From Hondaea fermentalgiana (taxonomy: Eukaryota; Sar; Bigyra; Thraustochytrida; Thraustochytriidae): DNA of 64,000 bases. The stretch is from positions 56,246-120,245 of the forward strand of contig NPFB01000041.1 in assembly GCA_014084085.1 (NCBI GenBank). The letters run 5' to 3'. The notes beneath the pieces were generated by a model that saw only the letters and a list, made by a program, of their open reading frames with translations, had not been told where the DNA came from and made no database searches. Of this stretch, positions 9,983-18,913 are shown piece after piece. The first letter of the stretch is position 1; every line of letters starts with the position of its first letter. The position numbers and the translations under genes were made by a program.

Positions 9983-10348
9983 ACAAATCTGAATAGGCCA
10001 AGCTCGCGGCGCCGCCTTCTACATGCACACCTACCTACAGCCATTCCGGCAAATTTTCTGAACACTGTTGTTGATTTTGATGAAGTAGTTTCTACTGTAA
10101 AAGTCCACCAAAAGAACGAACGTCACGTTTCATTTTTTTAGCAATGCCGGTCAGTTCGGTCGATTGGCTGACGACTCGGACGTGGTGGTGACTCGCACTC
10201 AGTGCTTGAGCAACCCTAGTATACGTCTTTTTTCTTCTTTCTCATTTTGGGGTCCCTCTTGCGTTGATGATGATGCGCCGCTTCCGCTCCATTTCCATAA
10301 TTCTCCCTTGGGCGGAGCATTTCTTTTGGGGGGGAAATCGAGCAAAGC
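9983..10348. other. Intergenic region between the TIR-like/TPR gene and the AFG2-like gene
   Basis: It is more AT-rich than its surroundings, with T-runs near 10130-10140 and a TTTTTTCTTCTTTCTC tract near 10227-10242. It contains the terminator of the upstream gene and the promoter of the next. No gene is supported. Confidence 0.45.
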
Positions 10349-12847
10349 ATGCCGCAGACTACGCTTCCTCTGCGGCCAGGCCGCGCGGACGTGACCTGCG
10401 GCCTCCGGCGCGAGGTATCACCAGTGGCTCTCGTCCGGCTGCGCGGGCACCGTAACGATGAGGCAGCGCGAAATGAGAGGCCGGGGAACGAGTCGCTCTG
10501 TCTGGTGCGTCTCGAGTCCTCTTGCGCGAGCGAGCCCGCGTGCGTGTGCGCGAGCAACGGACTCCGGGCCGTGCGAAAGATTGATACAAGTGTACTCGTG
10601 CCGGCGGACGTGGCCAATGGGTTGGCTGCAGACTTTTTCGCACAAGAGTCCCTCGTCCTCGACAACAACACTGAAGAGGACGCGACCAAAGTAGACGTGG
10701 GCTTCTATTCGGCTTACCGGCGAGCCTCACTAACACCAGGGGCATCAAGTGTAGAATTGCGTATGATTGATGCCGGCGGCTCACCCGTACGTCTCCCACC
10801 TGCGTCCACGGTGCGTGAGCAAGTGGATCATTGGGTTCGAACGGGGATGCCTCTCTTGGAGGGATGCGTCATCAAGTCGCCCGCTGGACTCGCGCTCGAT
10901 GCCGTTGTTGCGCGCACGGTGCCTTCTCAAACGCTTGTTACATGTGAGGACACGACGCGCGTCAGTTTCGACGACCGTCTCGATCTTGCCAATGCAACGG
11001 CGCAAAGTAGCTCCCCAGACAAAACCTCCAGCGCGTGTCGCAACGACGTGAACCAACCTTCTGGCCCTTTGAAAACGCTATACGAGCTGGTCGTGTGGCC
11101 CGTTTCTCTTGCGGGAACGTCGCCACTTGTGGACAAACTGCACAGTCCGCGCGGAATTCTTTTGCATGGCCCGCCAGGGACCGGAAAGTCACATGCAGCG
11201 GAGCAACTTGCCAAGGCGCTCATGGATCTTGCACCTTGCAAGCTCTTTGTGTTTGATCAACAAGCAAGTGCGCAAAGTTCACCAGAGGAGGGTTTGCGCG
11301 AGATTTTCGCAAGAGCAGAGGCATTCGTCAAGCTCAAGAGCGCCCGGGCTCGGGCTCTACTTTTGGTCGACAACCTCGACACGCTGTGTCCAGTGCGCTC
11401 ACAAGAACATCAAGGAGAGGAGGCGGGTCCTGCAAGAACAGTCGCTCAGTTGCTAACGCTCATGGATGGCTTGCAAGGTGCGGACCGACGCATCGTGGTG
11501 CTTGGCGCGACGTCGAGAGCGGACGACGTCGACCCAGCGCTGCGGAGACCAGGGCGGTTTGAACGGGAGATTGCCTTTGCACCACCCACGCTAGAAGAGC
11601 GCGAAACTTTGCTTGCGGCACTCATTCCCAAGGGGCGCGTATCGAGCGAGGACCTTGTCCAGATCTCGCGGCGCACGGTTGGCTTCACAGCCAGCGACCT
11701 CGACGCCCTTGTTACCCAGGCGGTTCTGCACCACGGACAGAGGGTCTCCTTGCGAAAAGCAACAGTAGCAGCAGGAGAAGCAGGAGCAGGAGCAGGAGAA
11801 GACGAGGAGAGTCTGGCACTCGAGGACAACGATAGTCCGGCACTCGACAACGAAGAAAGTATGGCGCTCGACAACGAAGAGTGCTTGACTCTCGACGACT
11901 TTGTAGAAGCGCTTCGCGTTGTGGGAATGACAGGTTCGCTTCTTCGCGGTGGGCGAGGAACAGGACGTGGTCCTGCGAGCGAGCCTTTGCAGAACAACAA
12001 GGAGACTGTGTTCGGGTACGCGTCCGTCAAGCTGGAGCTGGCCAAGGCGGTCGACTGGCCCGTGGAGCGCGCGGCGGCCATGAAGCGCCTCGATCTGGCC
12101 CCACCGCGCGGCATTCTCTTGTACGGCCCGCCCGGCTGCAGCAAAACAACGTTGGCGCGGTCGGTGGCGGCTCGAACGGGGCATTCGTTCTTTGCGCTGA
12201 GCGGCGCCGACGTCTACTCGCCCTTTGTGGGCGATGCGGAGCGGACGGTGCGCGAGGTCTTTGCGCAGGCGCGCCTCGCGCGTCCCGCTGTGGTGTTCTT
12301 GGACGAGTTGGACGCCCTCGTGGGCAAGCGCGCCATGTCGAGCGGCGAGGCGGACGAGGCGGGCTCGGTGCAGTCGCGCGTGCTGTCCACGCTGCTCAAC
12401 GAGATGGACGGCCTCGAGGCCGCGCGCGGTCTGCTCGTGCTGGCGGCCACGAACCGCCTCGACATGGTGGACGCGGCCCTGCGCCGCCCGGGCCGCTTCG
12501 ACCGCGTCCTGCACGTCCCGCTCCCGGGCCTCGACGACCGCCGCAGCATCTTCGCGGGCTGCCTGGCCAGGCTCCCGCTCGAGCCCGCGGCGGCCTCCGC
12601 GCCGCGCCGCGCCGCCCTCGCGGACCGCCTGGCACGTGCCGCGCACGGCGGACTGGGAATCTCGGGAGCGCAAATAGATAATCTCTGCCGCGAAGCCGCC
12701 GCGCTCGCCGTGCGCAGGGGCCTCGCGCGCGTGCCGGAGGAGCTGCTGCTGGCCGCGCTCGAGGGCGTCGCCGCGCGCTCGCAGAACGCGGACCCGGGGC
12801 CGGAGAGCGGCGGCGACGAGGACGCGGGCGAGGAGGAGGAGGAGTAG
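10349..12847 (+). CDS. AFG2: Double AAA+ ATPase of the AFG2 (SPATA5/SPATA5L1) family
   Basis: AFG2-type ATPases are CDC48-like hexamers acting in 60S ribosome maturation (release of shuttling factors). The 832-residue protein has an N-domain (1-260), D1 with Walker A GPPGTGKS at 274-281 and arginine-finger region ALRRPGRFERE, and D2 with Walker A GPPGCSKT at 593-600, Walker B LDELDAL (D652/E653) and ALRRPGRFDR. The Cys-Ser Walker A of D2 plus GADVYSPFVGDAERTV favour the AFG2 group, closest to SPATA5L1 (AFG2B), over CDC48 or PEX1. In D1 the Walker B reads LLLVDNLDTL: the catalytic glutamate is replaced by Asn342, so D1 may bind but not hydrolyse ATP. The D1-D2 linker contains an acidic octapeptide repeat. 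The C-terminus is Asp/Glu-rich. The 3' third is much GC-richer than the 5' part, and panB begins 41 bp later. Confidence 0.85.
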   Translation: MPQTTLPLRPGRADVTCGLRREVSPVALVRLRGHRNDEAARNERPGNESLCLVRLESSCASEPACVCASNGLRAVRKIDTSVLVPADVANGLAADFFAQESLVLDNNTEEDATKVDVGFYSAYRRASLTPGASSVELRMIDAGGSPVRLPPASTVREQVDHWVRTGMPLLEGCVIKSPAGLALDAVVARTVPSQTLVTCEDTTRVSFDDRLDLANATAQSSSPDKTSSACRNDVNQPSGPLKTLYELVVWPVSLAGTSPLVDKLHSPRGILLHGPPGTGKSHAAEQLAKALMDLAPCKLFVFDQQASAQSSPEEGLREIFARAEAFVKLKSARARALLLVDNLDTLCPVRSQEHQGEEAGPARTVAQLLTLMDGLQGADRRIVVLGATSRADDVDPALRRPGRFEREIAFAPPTLEERETLLAALIPKGRVSSEDLVQISRRTVGFTASDLDALVTQAVLHHGQRVSLRKATVAAGEAGAGAGEDEESLALEDNDSPALDNEESMALDNEECLTLDDFVEALRVVGMTGSLLRGGRGTGRGPASEPLQNNKETVFGYASVKLELAKAVDWPVERAAAMKRLDLAPPRGILLYGPPGCSKTTLARSVAARTGHSFFALSGADVYSPFVGDAERTVREVFAQARLARPAVVFLDELDALVGKRAMSSGEADEAGSVQSRVLSTLLNEMDGLEAARGLLVLAATNRLDMVDAALRRPGRFDRVLHVPLPGLDDRRSIFAGCLARLPLEPAAASAPRRAALADRLARAAHGGLGISGAQIDNLCREAAALAVRRGLARVPEELLLAALEGVAARSQNADPGPESGGDEDAGEEEEE
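11810..11905 (+). repeat. In-frame 24-bp tandem repeat in the AFG2-like linker
   Basis: Four successive 8-codon units encode SLALEDND, SPALDNEE, SMALDNEE and CLTLDDFV. The central two are nearly identical at DNA level; the outer ones are diverged. The repeat lies between D1 and D2. Confidence 0.75.
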
Positions 12848-12888
12848 GAGGAGGAGCGCGGCGCGCGAGGAGAGCGACGACGAGGACG

Positions 12889-14022
12889 ATGAACAGCGCG
12901 AGGTCAAGAGTGGCCCTGGGCGCACGGCTCGTTCGCGAGCACGGGAAGGAGATCTCACCGGCACGGGCGGCGGCGGCGGCGACGGCGGGGAGACGGTGGG
13001 CGTCGACGGAGGCGCCCAAGACGTCGGCGGCCTCGTCCGGCCCGCGCATTACAGCGGCTCCGGCGCCGCCGCACAAGAATATTACCTTGCATTCGCTGGC
13101 GACCAAGGTGCGAAAGGGACAGCCCATTAGCATGGTCACCGCGTACGACTACCCGAGTGCTGTGCACGTGGACAAGGCTGGCATCGATATTCTGCTGGTG
13201 GGTGACTCGCTTGGCATGGTGGAGCTCGGATTCGACACGACGCTTCCCGTGACACTTGATGATATGATTCATCACGGCAAGGCCGTGGCCCGCGGATGCC
13301 GCCGGCCGCTGCTGGTGATCGACCTGCCCTTTGGCACCTTTGAGACCTCGCCCCAGCAGGCTGCGCAGAGCGCAATTCGCGTCATGAAGGAGACGAATTT
13401 CGATGCCGTCAAGGTCGAGGGCGGCCGGCAGCGTCTTCCCAATATTGAGGCGATTCTCGACTGCGGCATTGCGTGCATGGGTCACATTGGACTCACGCCG
13501 CAGAGTTACTCGAGCCTTGGTGGCTTCAAGGCCCAGGGACGCACCGCAGCTGCTGCCTATGAGCTCATCAAGGATGCCGAGGCGCTGCAAGAAACGGGTT
13601 GCTTTGCCCTGGTGATCGAGTGCGTGCCGGCTGCCGTTGCCGACCAGGTCGCCAAGGCCGTCGACATTCCCGTCATTGGCATTGGTGCTGGGCCGCATAC
13701 CGACGGTCAGGTCTTGGTTTTTCACGATATGCTCGGCATGATGCAGCACTATCACCATGCCGAGTTCACGCCTCTTTTTTGCAAGCAGTATGCAACTGTT
13801 GGTCACACCATTCAGAATGGTCTTGCTGATTACAAGCGCGATGTTGAGGAGCGTCGTTTCCCGAGCATGGAGTACTCGCCGTACAAGATTTCGGATGCCG
13901 AGCTCGCCACTTTTATGGATATGGTGGCTTCTCACAACGAGACAAAGCAGCGTCTTGCAAGCGACGGCCAAGTCAAGTCGGCAGCTGACGATATCGACAA
14001 CGAGAACATCAAAGTCTACTAG
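12889..14022 (+). CDS. panB: 3-methyl-2-oxobutanoate hydroxymethyltransferase (ketopantoate hydroxymethyltransferase)
   Basis: The enzyme transfers a hydroxymethyl group from 5,10-methylene-tetrahydrofolate to 3-methyl-2-oxobutanoate, giving ketopantoate, the first committed step to pantothenate and CoA. The 377-residue protein has an N-terminal extension of about 65 residues rich in Arg, Ala and Ser, consistent with a mitochondrial transit peptide. The core carries family motifs: VTAYDYPSA (83-91), the metal-binding GDSLGMVELG with D106, the DAVKVEGG segment, HIGLTPQS, the catalytic-glutamate strand VIECVP (E244) and GIGAGPHTDGQVLVFHD. The C-terminus extends about 40 residues beyond the bacterial length of ~264. 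The ATG is the only reasonable start. Only 41 bp separate it from the AFG2-like stop, so its promoter probably lies inside that gene's coding sequence. Confidence 0.95.
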   Translation: MNSARSRVALGARLVREHGKEISPARAAAAATAGRRWASTEAPKTSAASSGPRITAAPAPPHKNITLHSLATKVRKGQPISMVTAYDYPSAVHVDKAGIDILLVGDSLGMVELGFDTTLPVTLDDMIHHGKAVARGCRRPLLVIDLPFGTFETSPQQAAQSAIRVMKETNFDAVKVEGGRQRLPNIEAILDCGIACMGHIGLTPQSYSSLGGFKAQGRTAAAAYELIKDAEALQETGCFALVIECVPAAVADQVAKAVDIPVIGIGAGPHTDGQVLVFHDMLGMMQHYHHAEFTPLFCKQYATVGHTIQNGLADYKRDVEERRFPSMEYSPYKISDAELATFMDMVASHNETKQRLASDGQVKSAADDIDNENIKVY

Positions 14023-14269
14023 ACTGAGCTGCTCCTCCCCTTTCTTCCTCTTTCTTTATCCGACTCTGCTAGAGAGCCACGGTCTATGATTCACAGTCAA
14101 TCATCTTTTTTATTTTATTCCCTTTCTTTTCTTTTCTTTTCTTCCCTTTCCACACCTGCGAAGCTCATCCAATGAGCGCCGCTGTGCGGTCGTAAAATAG
14201 GCTCAGTAGATTGGTTCAGCTTTGGTCCTGTCCTGTACATGACTCACCCACTTTGATGCTCATGCATCC

Positions 14270-14803
14270 TCATTCCTTGCCAGTCTCGTGTGATTTGCCA
14301 TTGTTGGTTTCGGTCTCCTCCTCTTCGTCATCGTCATCGTCATCGTCTTCGTCTTCGTCATCGTCATCATCATCTTCGTCGTCGTCATCGTCATCTTCAT
14401 CTTCGTCTTCTTCCTCGTCTTCATCTTCATCTTCAAGGCGTCGCCGCTTGGCTTCCTCCTCGGCAAGCTCGACAATTGCCCGCTGCGTGCGACGTGCAAG
14501 TTTCGCGAGAGGTTTGGCAGCATCTCTTTTCAGGTCCCAGTTGATTTTCCTTGGCGTGACTGTCGCGTCCGTCGCAGCACCTTTCCGCGCAGTCTCGGCG
14601 GCTCGAGCCTCAAGCTCCTTGACGCGTGCCTCCGTCGCCTCGAGAAGCTTTCCGCTGGCCTTGGCGGTGGTGGTGGCGGTCTTGGTGCCTGCATCTTCAC
14701 CAGCAGCATCAGTGGCTCCAACGCTGCCGCCACGCGCGGCGAGAGTGGAGTCGGAGGGCACGTAGTTGCGGAAGCGCAACTTGCGCCCGCCCGTTTGTGC
14801 CAT
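14270..14803 (-). CDS. CCDC12: CCDC12/Cwf18-family spliceosome component
   Basis: CCDC12 (fission yeast Cwf18) belongs to the NTC-related set of the activated spliceosome. Recognition rests on two conserved blocks: RKLRFRNYVPSD near the N-terminus and RKINWDLKRDAAKPLAKLARRTQRAIVELAEEEAK, matching the RLRNYVPED and DWDLKRDVAKKLEKLKKRTQRAIAEL blocks of the human protein. Between them is an Ala/Thr-rich linker. The C-terminus is about 50 residues of almost pure Asp/Glu, coded by a GAC/GAT/GAA repeat. The frame is open to a GTG at 14890; I start at the in-frame ATG at 14803. The human protein has a longer N-terminal helix, so a short upstream exon cannot be excluded. The gene is convergent with panB. 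Confidence 0.85.
   Translation of the reverse strand: MAQTGGRKLRFRNYVPSDSTLAARGGSVGATDAAGEDAGTKTATTTAKASGKLLEATEARVKELEARAAETARKGAATDATVTPRKINWDLKRDAAKPLAKLARRTQRAIVELAEEEAKRRRLEDEDEDEEEDEDEDDDDDDEDDDDDDEDEDDDDDDDEEEETETNNGKSHETGKE
14312..14434. repeat. Degenerate trinucleotide repeat (acidic tract of CCDC12)
   Basis: A GTC/ATC/TTC-type repeat on the plus strand reads as Asp/Glu codons on the minus strand and codes the acidic tail of CCDC12. The mixed codons suggest an old or selected tract, not a recent pure expansion. Confidence 0.8.
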
Positions 14804-15416
14804 GACCTCCGCCTGCGCGTGGAGCGAGCGCGTGTGCGGCGGCGGCTTGGGGTCCGCAGCTCGACCCTTTTTCCGGTCTGTTTCATTCACTCGGTTTTCT
14901 GAAGTATTTATCGAGTATTTTCATTGTTAGCAAGTTTGCAAAGGGGCGATTTGTAGAGCAAGTTTTAAAGACTTTGAGGACCAAGCCGACCGCCTTCGAC
15001 TTTCTTCGTTACAAAGTTGGTCGCTGCACATTCGCATAAACTTGCAGGACGTCTTGTTGTGCTTCATAACAAAGAAATAATACGTAAACAAGTGGTGAGA
15101 GTAAAGAAGACGATTAGCCACCCATCACGATACCTTTTTCTCATGCCGAGATGAGAGACGATTGATTGACGAAAACAACGAACATGTTTGCTTTGCGAAT
15201 ACTATGGCCCTCATGTACATCGCATTCTCTTTCGACGATGCGACGTGGTTAAATTCCTTGAGGCCACCCTGGCGTTTTCGTTCATTTTCAAAACTTTAAC
15301 GGCAAGGGAGAGAAAATCGCTGTCCATTCATGTATGTATCAAATAAAAGGATCTTTGCATCGCTCTTCACCCAGAGCATCATGAGCAAAAGAACTTCATA
15401 GTCCCCGTATACATAC
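14804..15416. other. Intergenic, AT-rich, 5' of CCDC12
   Basis: About 610 bases, clearly lower in GC than the flanks from 14900 on. It contains the CCDC12 promoter and possibly the 3' end of a small minus-strand transcript whose stop is at 15417. I see no gene or RNA structure. Confidence 0.45.
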
Positions 15417-15608
15417 TTATTCTGGTCCAGCATGTCCAGTACGTAATGTCCAGACGAGCCCATTTTGGTCCGGCCGTCTATCTTTTACCCTCGTGTACCG
15501 TACTTTGATCGCAGGGGTTCCAGCAGCGTGGAAGCACGCAGCCCCCTCCAACTGGCGAACGCAGTACTTCTCCCCGTCCTCGATATCGTACTTCTTGATC
15601 CGCAGCAT
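15417..15608 (-). CDS. Possible small or partial minus-strand gene (63 aa from ATG), unrecognised
   Basis: From the ATG at 15608 the frame reads MLRIKKYDIEDGEKYCVRQ and continues with mixed polar/hydrophobic composition to a TAA at 15417. Codon choice looks coding (AAG, GAG, TAC, GAC), unlike the Arg/Pro/Ala shadow frames common here. The same frame stays open upstream (RRHSFAVDPIQVVSG just before the ATG), so this could be the last exon of a longer gene whose start is spliced or lies near the divergent hydrolase promoter. No family is recognised. It could also be chance. Confidence 0.3.
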   Translation of the reverse strand: MLRIKKYDIEDGEKYCVRQLEGAACFHAAGTPAIKVRYTRVKDRRPDQNGLVWTLRTGHAGPE

Positions 15609-15933
15609 GCCGCTCACAACTTGGATTGGATCGACAGCGAATGAATGCCTTCGCTTCGAAAGCACCGGCACTTTCCCCTCACCAAGACGGCGCTCCAAGG
15701 AGAGAGGATAGATAGGAGAAAGCAATCCGGTTTTTCTCGCGGGGCTCACGGGGCGCGGGCGCGAGGTCGCGCGCGTGCATGAGGCCTCGCGGCGGAGCAG
15801 GGGTGGCTCGTGCTTGCGCTCGCGCTCGTACGTGCGCTGGGGCCGTCGCCCCGAAGGCCTCGACAGCGGGGCCGAGAAACGCGTGCGAGTCTGAGAGGCC
15901 GTCGGGCGACGTCTTGCACGTGCGCAGGCGGAG
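15609..15933. other. GC-rich 5' flank of the alpha/beta hydrolase
   Basis: A short region between the possible small minus-strand ORF and the hydrolase ATG, strongly GC-rich from about 15740. It may act as a shared divergent promoter. No gene is supported. Confidence 0.4.
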
Positions 15934-16782
15934 ATGGAGGTCGAGGTTAGCGGGCGCGCGGATGGACCGCTAATGGTCTTCGTGCACGGGTGGCCCGATG
16001 ACCCGCACGTGTGGACAGGGCAGACCAAGCACTTTAGAAAGACCCACCGCTGCGCGACGGTGTCTCTGCCCGGATTTGGGCACAAGCGTCTGACGGACCC
16101 CGCTGGGTACAACTTTGACCAGCTCGCAAGAATGCTTGCGCAGACCGTCGAGGGGCTGCAGCGGGGCGAATCTGACCGTGCCGTGCTCGTGCTGCACGAC
16201 TGGGGGTGCGTCATTGGCTTCACGGCGCAAGACCTCTATCCTGAGCTCTTTGCTGGGGTCATTGCCTTTGACGTGGGCCCACCAACGCTGGACATGCCGC
16301 GCTTTCGAGACGCCCCAGCCCTCTTTACAATAGGTATGATATATCAGTACGTGCTCATCTGGGCGTACTTGCTCTTTCGCGCCTCGCCGCATGGCGTTGG
16401 CGAGCGGATCGGCAATTGGCTCTCGCGCTCTGTAGCGCGTCGCCTCGGTGCTCCTAATCCGGAGCAGGCTTTGGCCATGAGCAACTATCCATACTATTAC
16501 TTTCACACGAACTTTTTAACCGAGCTGTTCGGGGGTGCAGGCCGAATTGCACGATACGGGAAAAAGCCCAGTTCGCCCCAGACGGCTCCAACACTCTATA
16601 TCTATGGTGTGCAAAAATCCGTCATGTTGCATTCAGCTCGCTGGGTCCAGACGCTCAAGGATAGTCCTGACTGTCACGTAATTCCAGTCAAATGCGGTCA
16701 TTGGATCATGTGCGAGGTTCCGGCCGAGGAAATCAATCGCAAAATGTCGAACTTCATCGACCTTAACATTCCAAGTCATTGA
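15934..16782 (+). CDS. Alpha/beta-hydrolase of the epoxide hydrolase / haloalkane dehalogenase type
   Basis: This is a 282-residue alpha/beta-fold hydrolase. The oxyanion-hole motif HGWPDDPHVW lies near residues 19-28. The nucleophile elbow reads VLHDWGCVIG, so the nucleophile is an aspartate inside the H-D-W-G motif of epoxide hydrolases and related dehalogenases. The C-terminal catalytic His is in KCGHWIMCEVP. The cap region (about 130-200) is aromatic-rich, with a Tyr-rich stretch (NYPYYYFHTNF). Expected chemistry is opening of an epoxide or similar ester/halide bond through a covalent aspartyl intermediate; the substrate cannot be read from sequence. No signal peptide is seen, so it is probably cytosolic. 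The start is an ATG with no earlier in-frame ATG. Confidence 0.85.
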   Translation: MEVEVSGRADGPLMVFVHGWPDDPHVWTGQTKHFRKTHRCATVSLPGFGHKRLTDPAGYNFDQLARMLAQTVEGLQRGESDRAVLVLHDWGCVIGFTAQDLYPELFAGVIAFDVGPPTLDMPRFRDAPALFTIGMIYQYVLIWAYLLFRASPHGVGERIGNWLSRSVARRLGAPNPEQALAMSNYPYYYFHTNFLTELFGGAGRIARYGKKPSSPQTAPTLYIYGVQKSVMLHSARWVQTLKDSPDCHVIPVKCGHWIMCEVPAEEINRKMSNFIDLNIPSH

Positions 16783-17282
16783 GGGAGGATGACATCATCG
16801 AGTTGCTTCATCTTCATCTTTTAATTTACATATCGGAGAAACTCGTCTCGTCCCAGTTCTTTCTTTTGCTCAGAGAACGCGTCCTTCGCGCACATTCATG
16901 CATTGCTTTGAGCAATTTTCGATAGCTTCGCATTGCACATTCATGGCTTCTCACCTTATCCATGATCTCGCTTTGCGCAAAGCTTATCCACCTACTACAT
17001 ACATGCATACAACAACTTAGCTTTTTATTTCATTATCCCAAGTCTAACTTTTCTCGACTCTCCGCTCGCGAGCATACGCATCCGTCAATGACTTACAGAC
17101 CGCGGCGCTCATCATGGCCAAAATTTCTTGAGTATACATCGTCTGTCTATTTTTGTGGTAGAAACCGGGTTCTCTATTTGGTTCAGCATTTGCATGAAGC
17201 AGACTGAGAACGTCTTTGTCGACGGCGGCAGTGAACGATTTAGGATCTCAACAATAACAGCAACATCAACAATTTAAAAAAG
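16783..17282. other. Convergent AT-rich intergenic region
   Basis: This 500-base segment separates the ends of the hydrolase and the minus-strand orphan gene. It is AT-rich with several T-runs and TATA-like words. No gene or RNA is supported. Confidence 0.45.
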
Positions 17283-18698
17283 TCAGGGTTTCCAGTCGAG
17301 CATGTGCATGAGACAGGCCACCTCGTTATTGGGCCAGGAGGCCCATTCAGCATCAGTAAAGTGATGCGAGCAGAAGGACCGCAGCTCATCCGCCTTTGCG
17401 CAACCAAGGACCATGTCTTGCGCGGCCGCATCTGTGAGAATGGCTGCATTCATCGCATGTATCGCCCACTTTTTCTCCACCACTGTGATGCGCGAATGCG
17501 CAATGATCTCCACAAGAGTGATGACAATGCCAGATTGCTGGGCCAAGCTCTGGTTACGAAGGTGATCGCGACATACGGTGGCCACTGCGCGAAGCGCTGC
17601 GACGCAACCCTTTGACGAAATCTTGGTCCCTTGCTGATGAACAGCTACCATCTGGCTCAAGCCAAGTGTTGACCCAACGTAACTCATAAAGCCATGATGC
17701 GACGGCTCGCTCGAGCCTTCGTAGAGAGGATTTGAGAGACGGGCTTGCAAGATGTCCAGAATTTTTCCAAAAATACCTCCAGACACCAGGACATCCTGCA
17801 CTTCTTTTCCACCGAGCCATGCCCAGAAGCAAATGTGCTTCAGCTGAGTTTGGAGATGTTCCTCATCTTGCAGGTCAAGCGGCTTGTTTTCAAGACTGTG
17901 TGCATCATCTAAGTAAGGCGACTCTTCGGTCCCTTGGTCACGCATCTTTTCTCGCCGGGCCTGGTCCATGCGGTCTTTGTGTGCGTTCTGCGCAGCTTGG
18001 ATGCTACGCAGAGTGTTATCGCGATCAGTTACCGAATTCCGAATGCGCATCGAGGCTCGCGAAAACATGCCCACCACGTTCGAAATGTTGGAGGAAAGAC
18101 TTGAGCGCGAGTTAGAGTTCATGCTCGTAATGTCCGCCGCGGAGCTCTTATTTCGTACAAAGGCTCCTCTGCTATTGCGCCTTCCTTGCAGCGTAGAGAC
18201 ATCCAGATGACCCGAGAGTTTTCGGGTGGGTAGCTCACGGGATGTTGACATTTTCATCGAAGTGCCGGCGCTCGTAATCGAGCCCGCACTACTTCTAGAA
18301 GTTGAGAGGCGTCGTGCGATCGAGCTTGCAGCTGAGGATCGCCTCCGAGCTGCATTGCCTGCGCTCTCTCCGCGCACATTTGCAAAAAAAGCTGTCGCCG
18401 GAGTCATTGGACTTGACATTTGACCACGGACATCTTCTTCGGTGCCGCGCCTAAAATCGAGCACGCTCGCGCTAGCTCTCGTTCGCCGTGGTGAATTTCC
18501 AAGCTTTGAGGACTCGCTGGCATCTCTGGTTACGTCTCGTTTAGGCACCGGACTGTGCCGTGAGAAGCTCGCAGTTGGGTCCACCTTCATGGAGTAGCCT
18601 GTGTCTGCAGTGGCTTGCTTGGTCTCATCCTCCTTGCAAGCTATGTTTGTTTGGCCGCTGTTTTTCAGCTCGACAATGTTGTCATCCTTCTCTGCCAT
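17283..18698 (-). CDS. Orphan protein: disordered Ser/Arg-rich N-terminus, helical ARM-like C-terminus
   Basis: I do not recognise this gene. The 471-residue product has a Ser/Arg/Thr-rich, probably disordered N-terminal half with several basic-Ser motifs (RRRSSAASSIARRLS, RNKSSAADI) that look like kinase or 14-3-3 sites, a short charged coiled-coil segment (AAQNAHKDRMDQARREKMRDQ), and from about residue 290 a hydrophobic helical region (LKHICFWAWLGGKEVQDVLVSGGIFGKILDIL, CVAALRAVATVCRDHL, IVITLVEIIAHSRITVVEKKWAIHAMNAAI) with the rhythm of armadillo/HEAT repeats. A scaffolding role is possible but unproven. An earlier in-frame ATG at 18836 would add 46 residues (MACIPFFLSIKLRF...); I prefer 18698 because MAEKDDN begins the charged composition typical of the rest. 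Confidence 0.75.
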   Translation of the reverse strand: MAEKDDNIVELKNSGQTNIACKEDETKQATADTGYSMKVDPTASFSRHSPVPKRDVTRDASESSKLGNSPRRTRASASVLDFRRGTEEDVRGQMSSPMTPATAFFANVRGESAGNAARRRSSAASSIARRLSTSRSSAGSITSAGTSMKMSTSRELPTRKLSGHLDVSTLQGRRNSRGAFVRNKSSAADITSMNSNSRSSLSSNISNVVGMFSRASMRIRNSVTDRDNTLRSIQAAQNAHKDRMDQARREKMRDQGTEESPYLDDAHSLENKPLDLQDEEHLQTQLKHICFWAWLGGKEVQDVLVSGGIFGKILDILQARLSNPLYEGSSEPSHHGFMSYVGSTLGLSQMVAVHQQGTKISSKGCVAALRAVATVCRDHLRNQSLAQQSGIVITLVEIIAHSRITVVEKKWAIHAMNAAILTDAAAQDMVLGCAKADELRSFCSHHFTDAEWASWPNNEVACLMHMLDWKP

Positions 18699-18913
18699 CT
18701 TGACAACGCTGCTGGCCGGCGCCTGCCAACAAAAGCTCTCGAGTCTGCACCGAGCGGGTCGGTCGCACAGGTCTGGGTCCAGCCTGCGTGCAATGAACCT
18801 CAACTTTATTGACAGAAAGAATGGAATGCACGCCATTTTAAAAAGAGGTCTAACGGCTCGCGAAAGAGATATTAGGCCGCTTTATTTAAAAAATTTTTTG
18901 CAAGTGTCCATAG

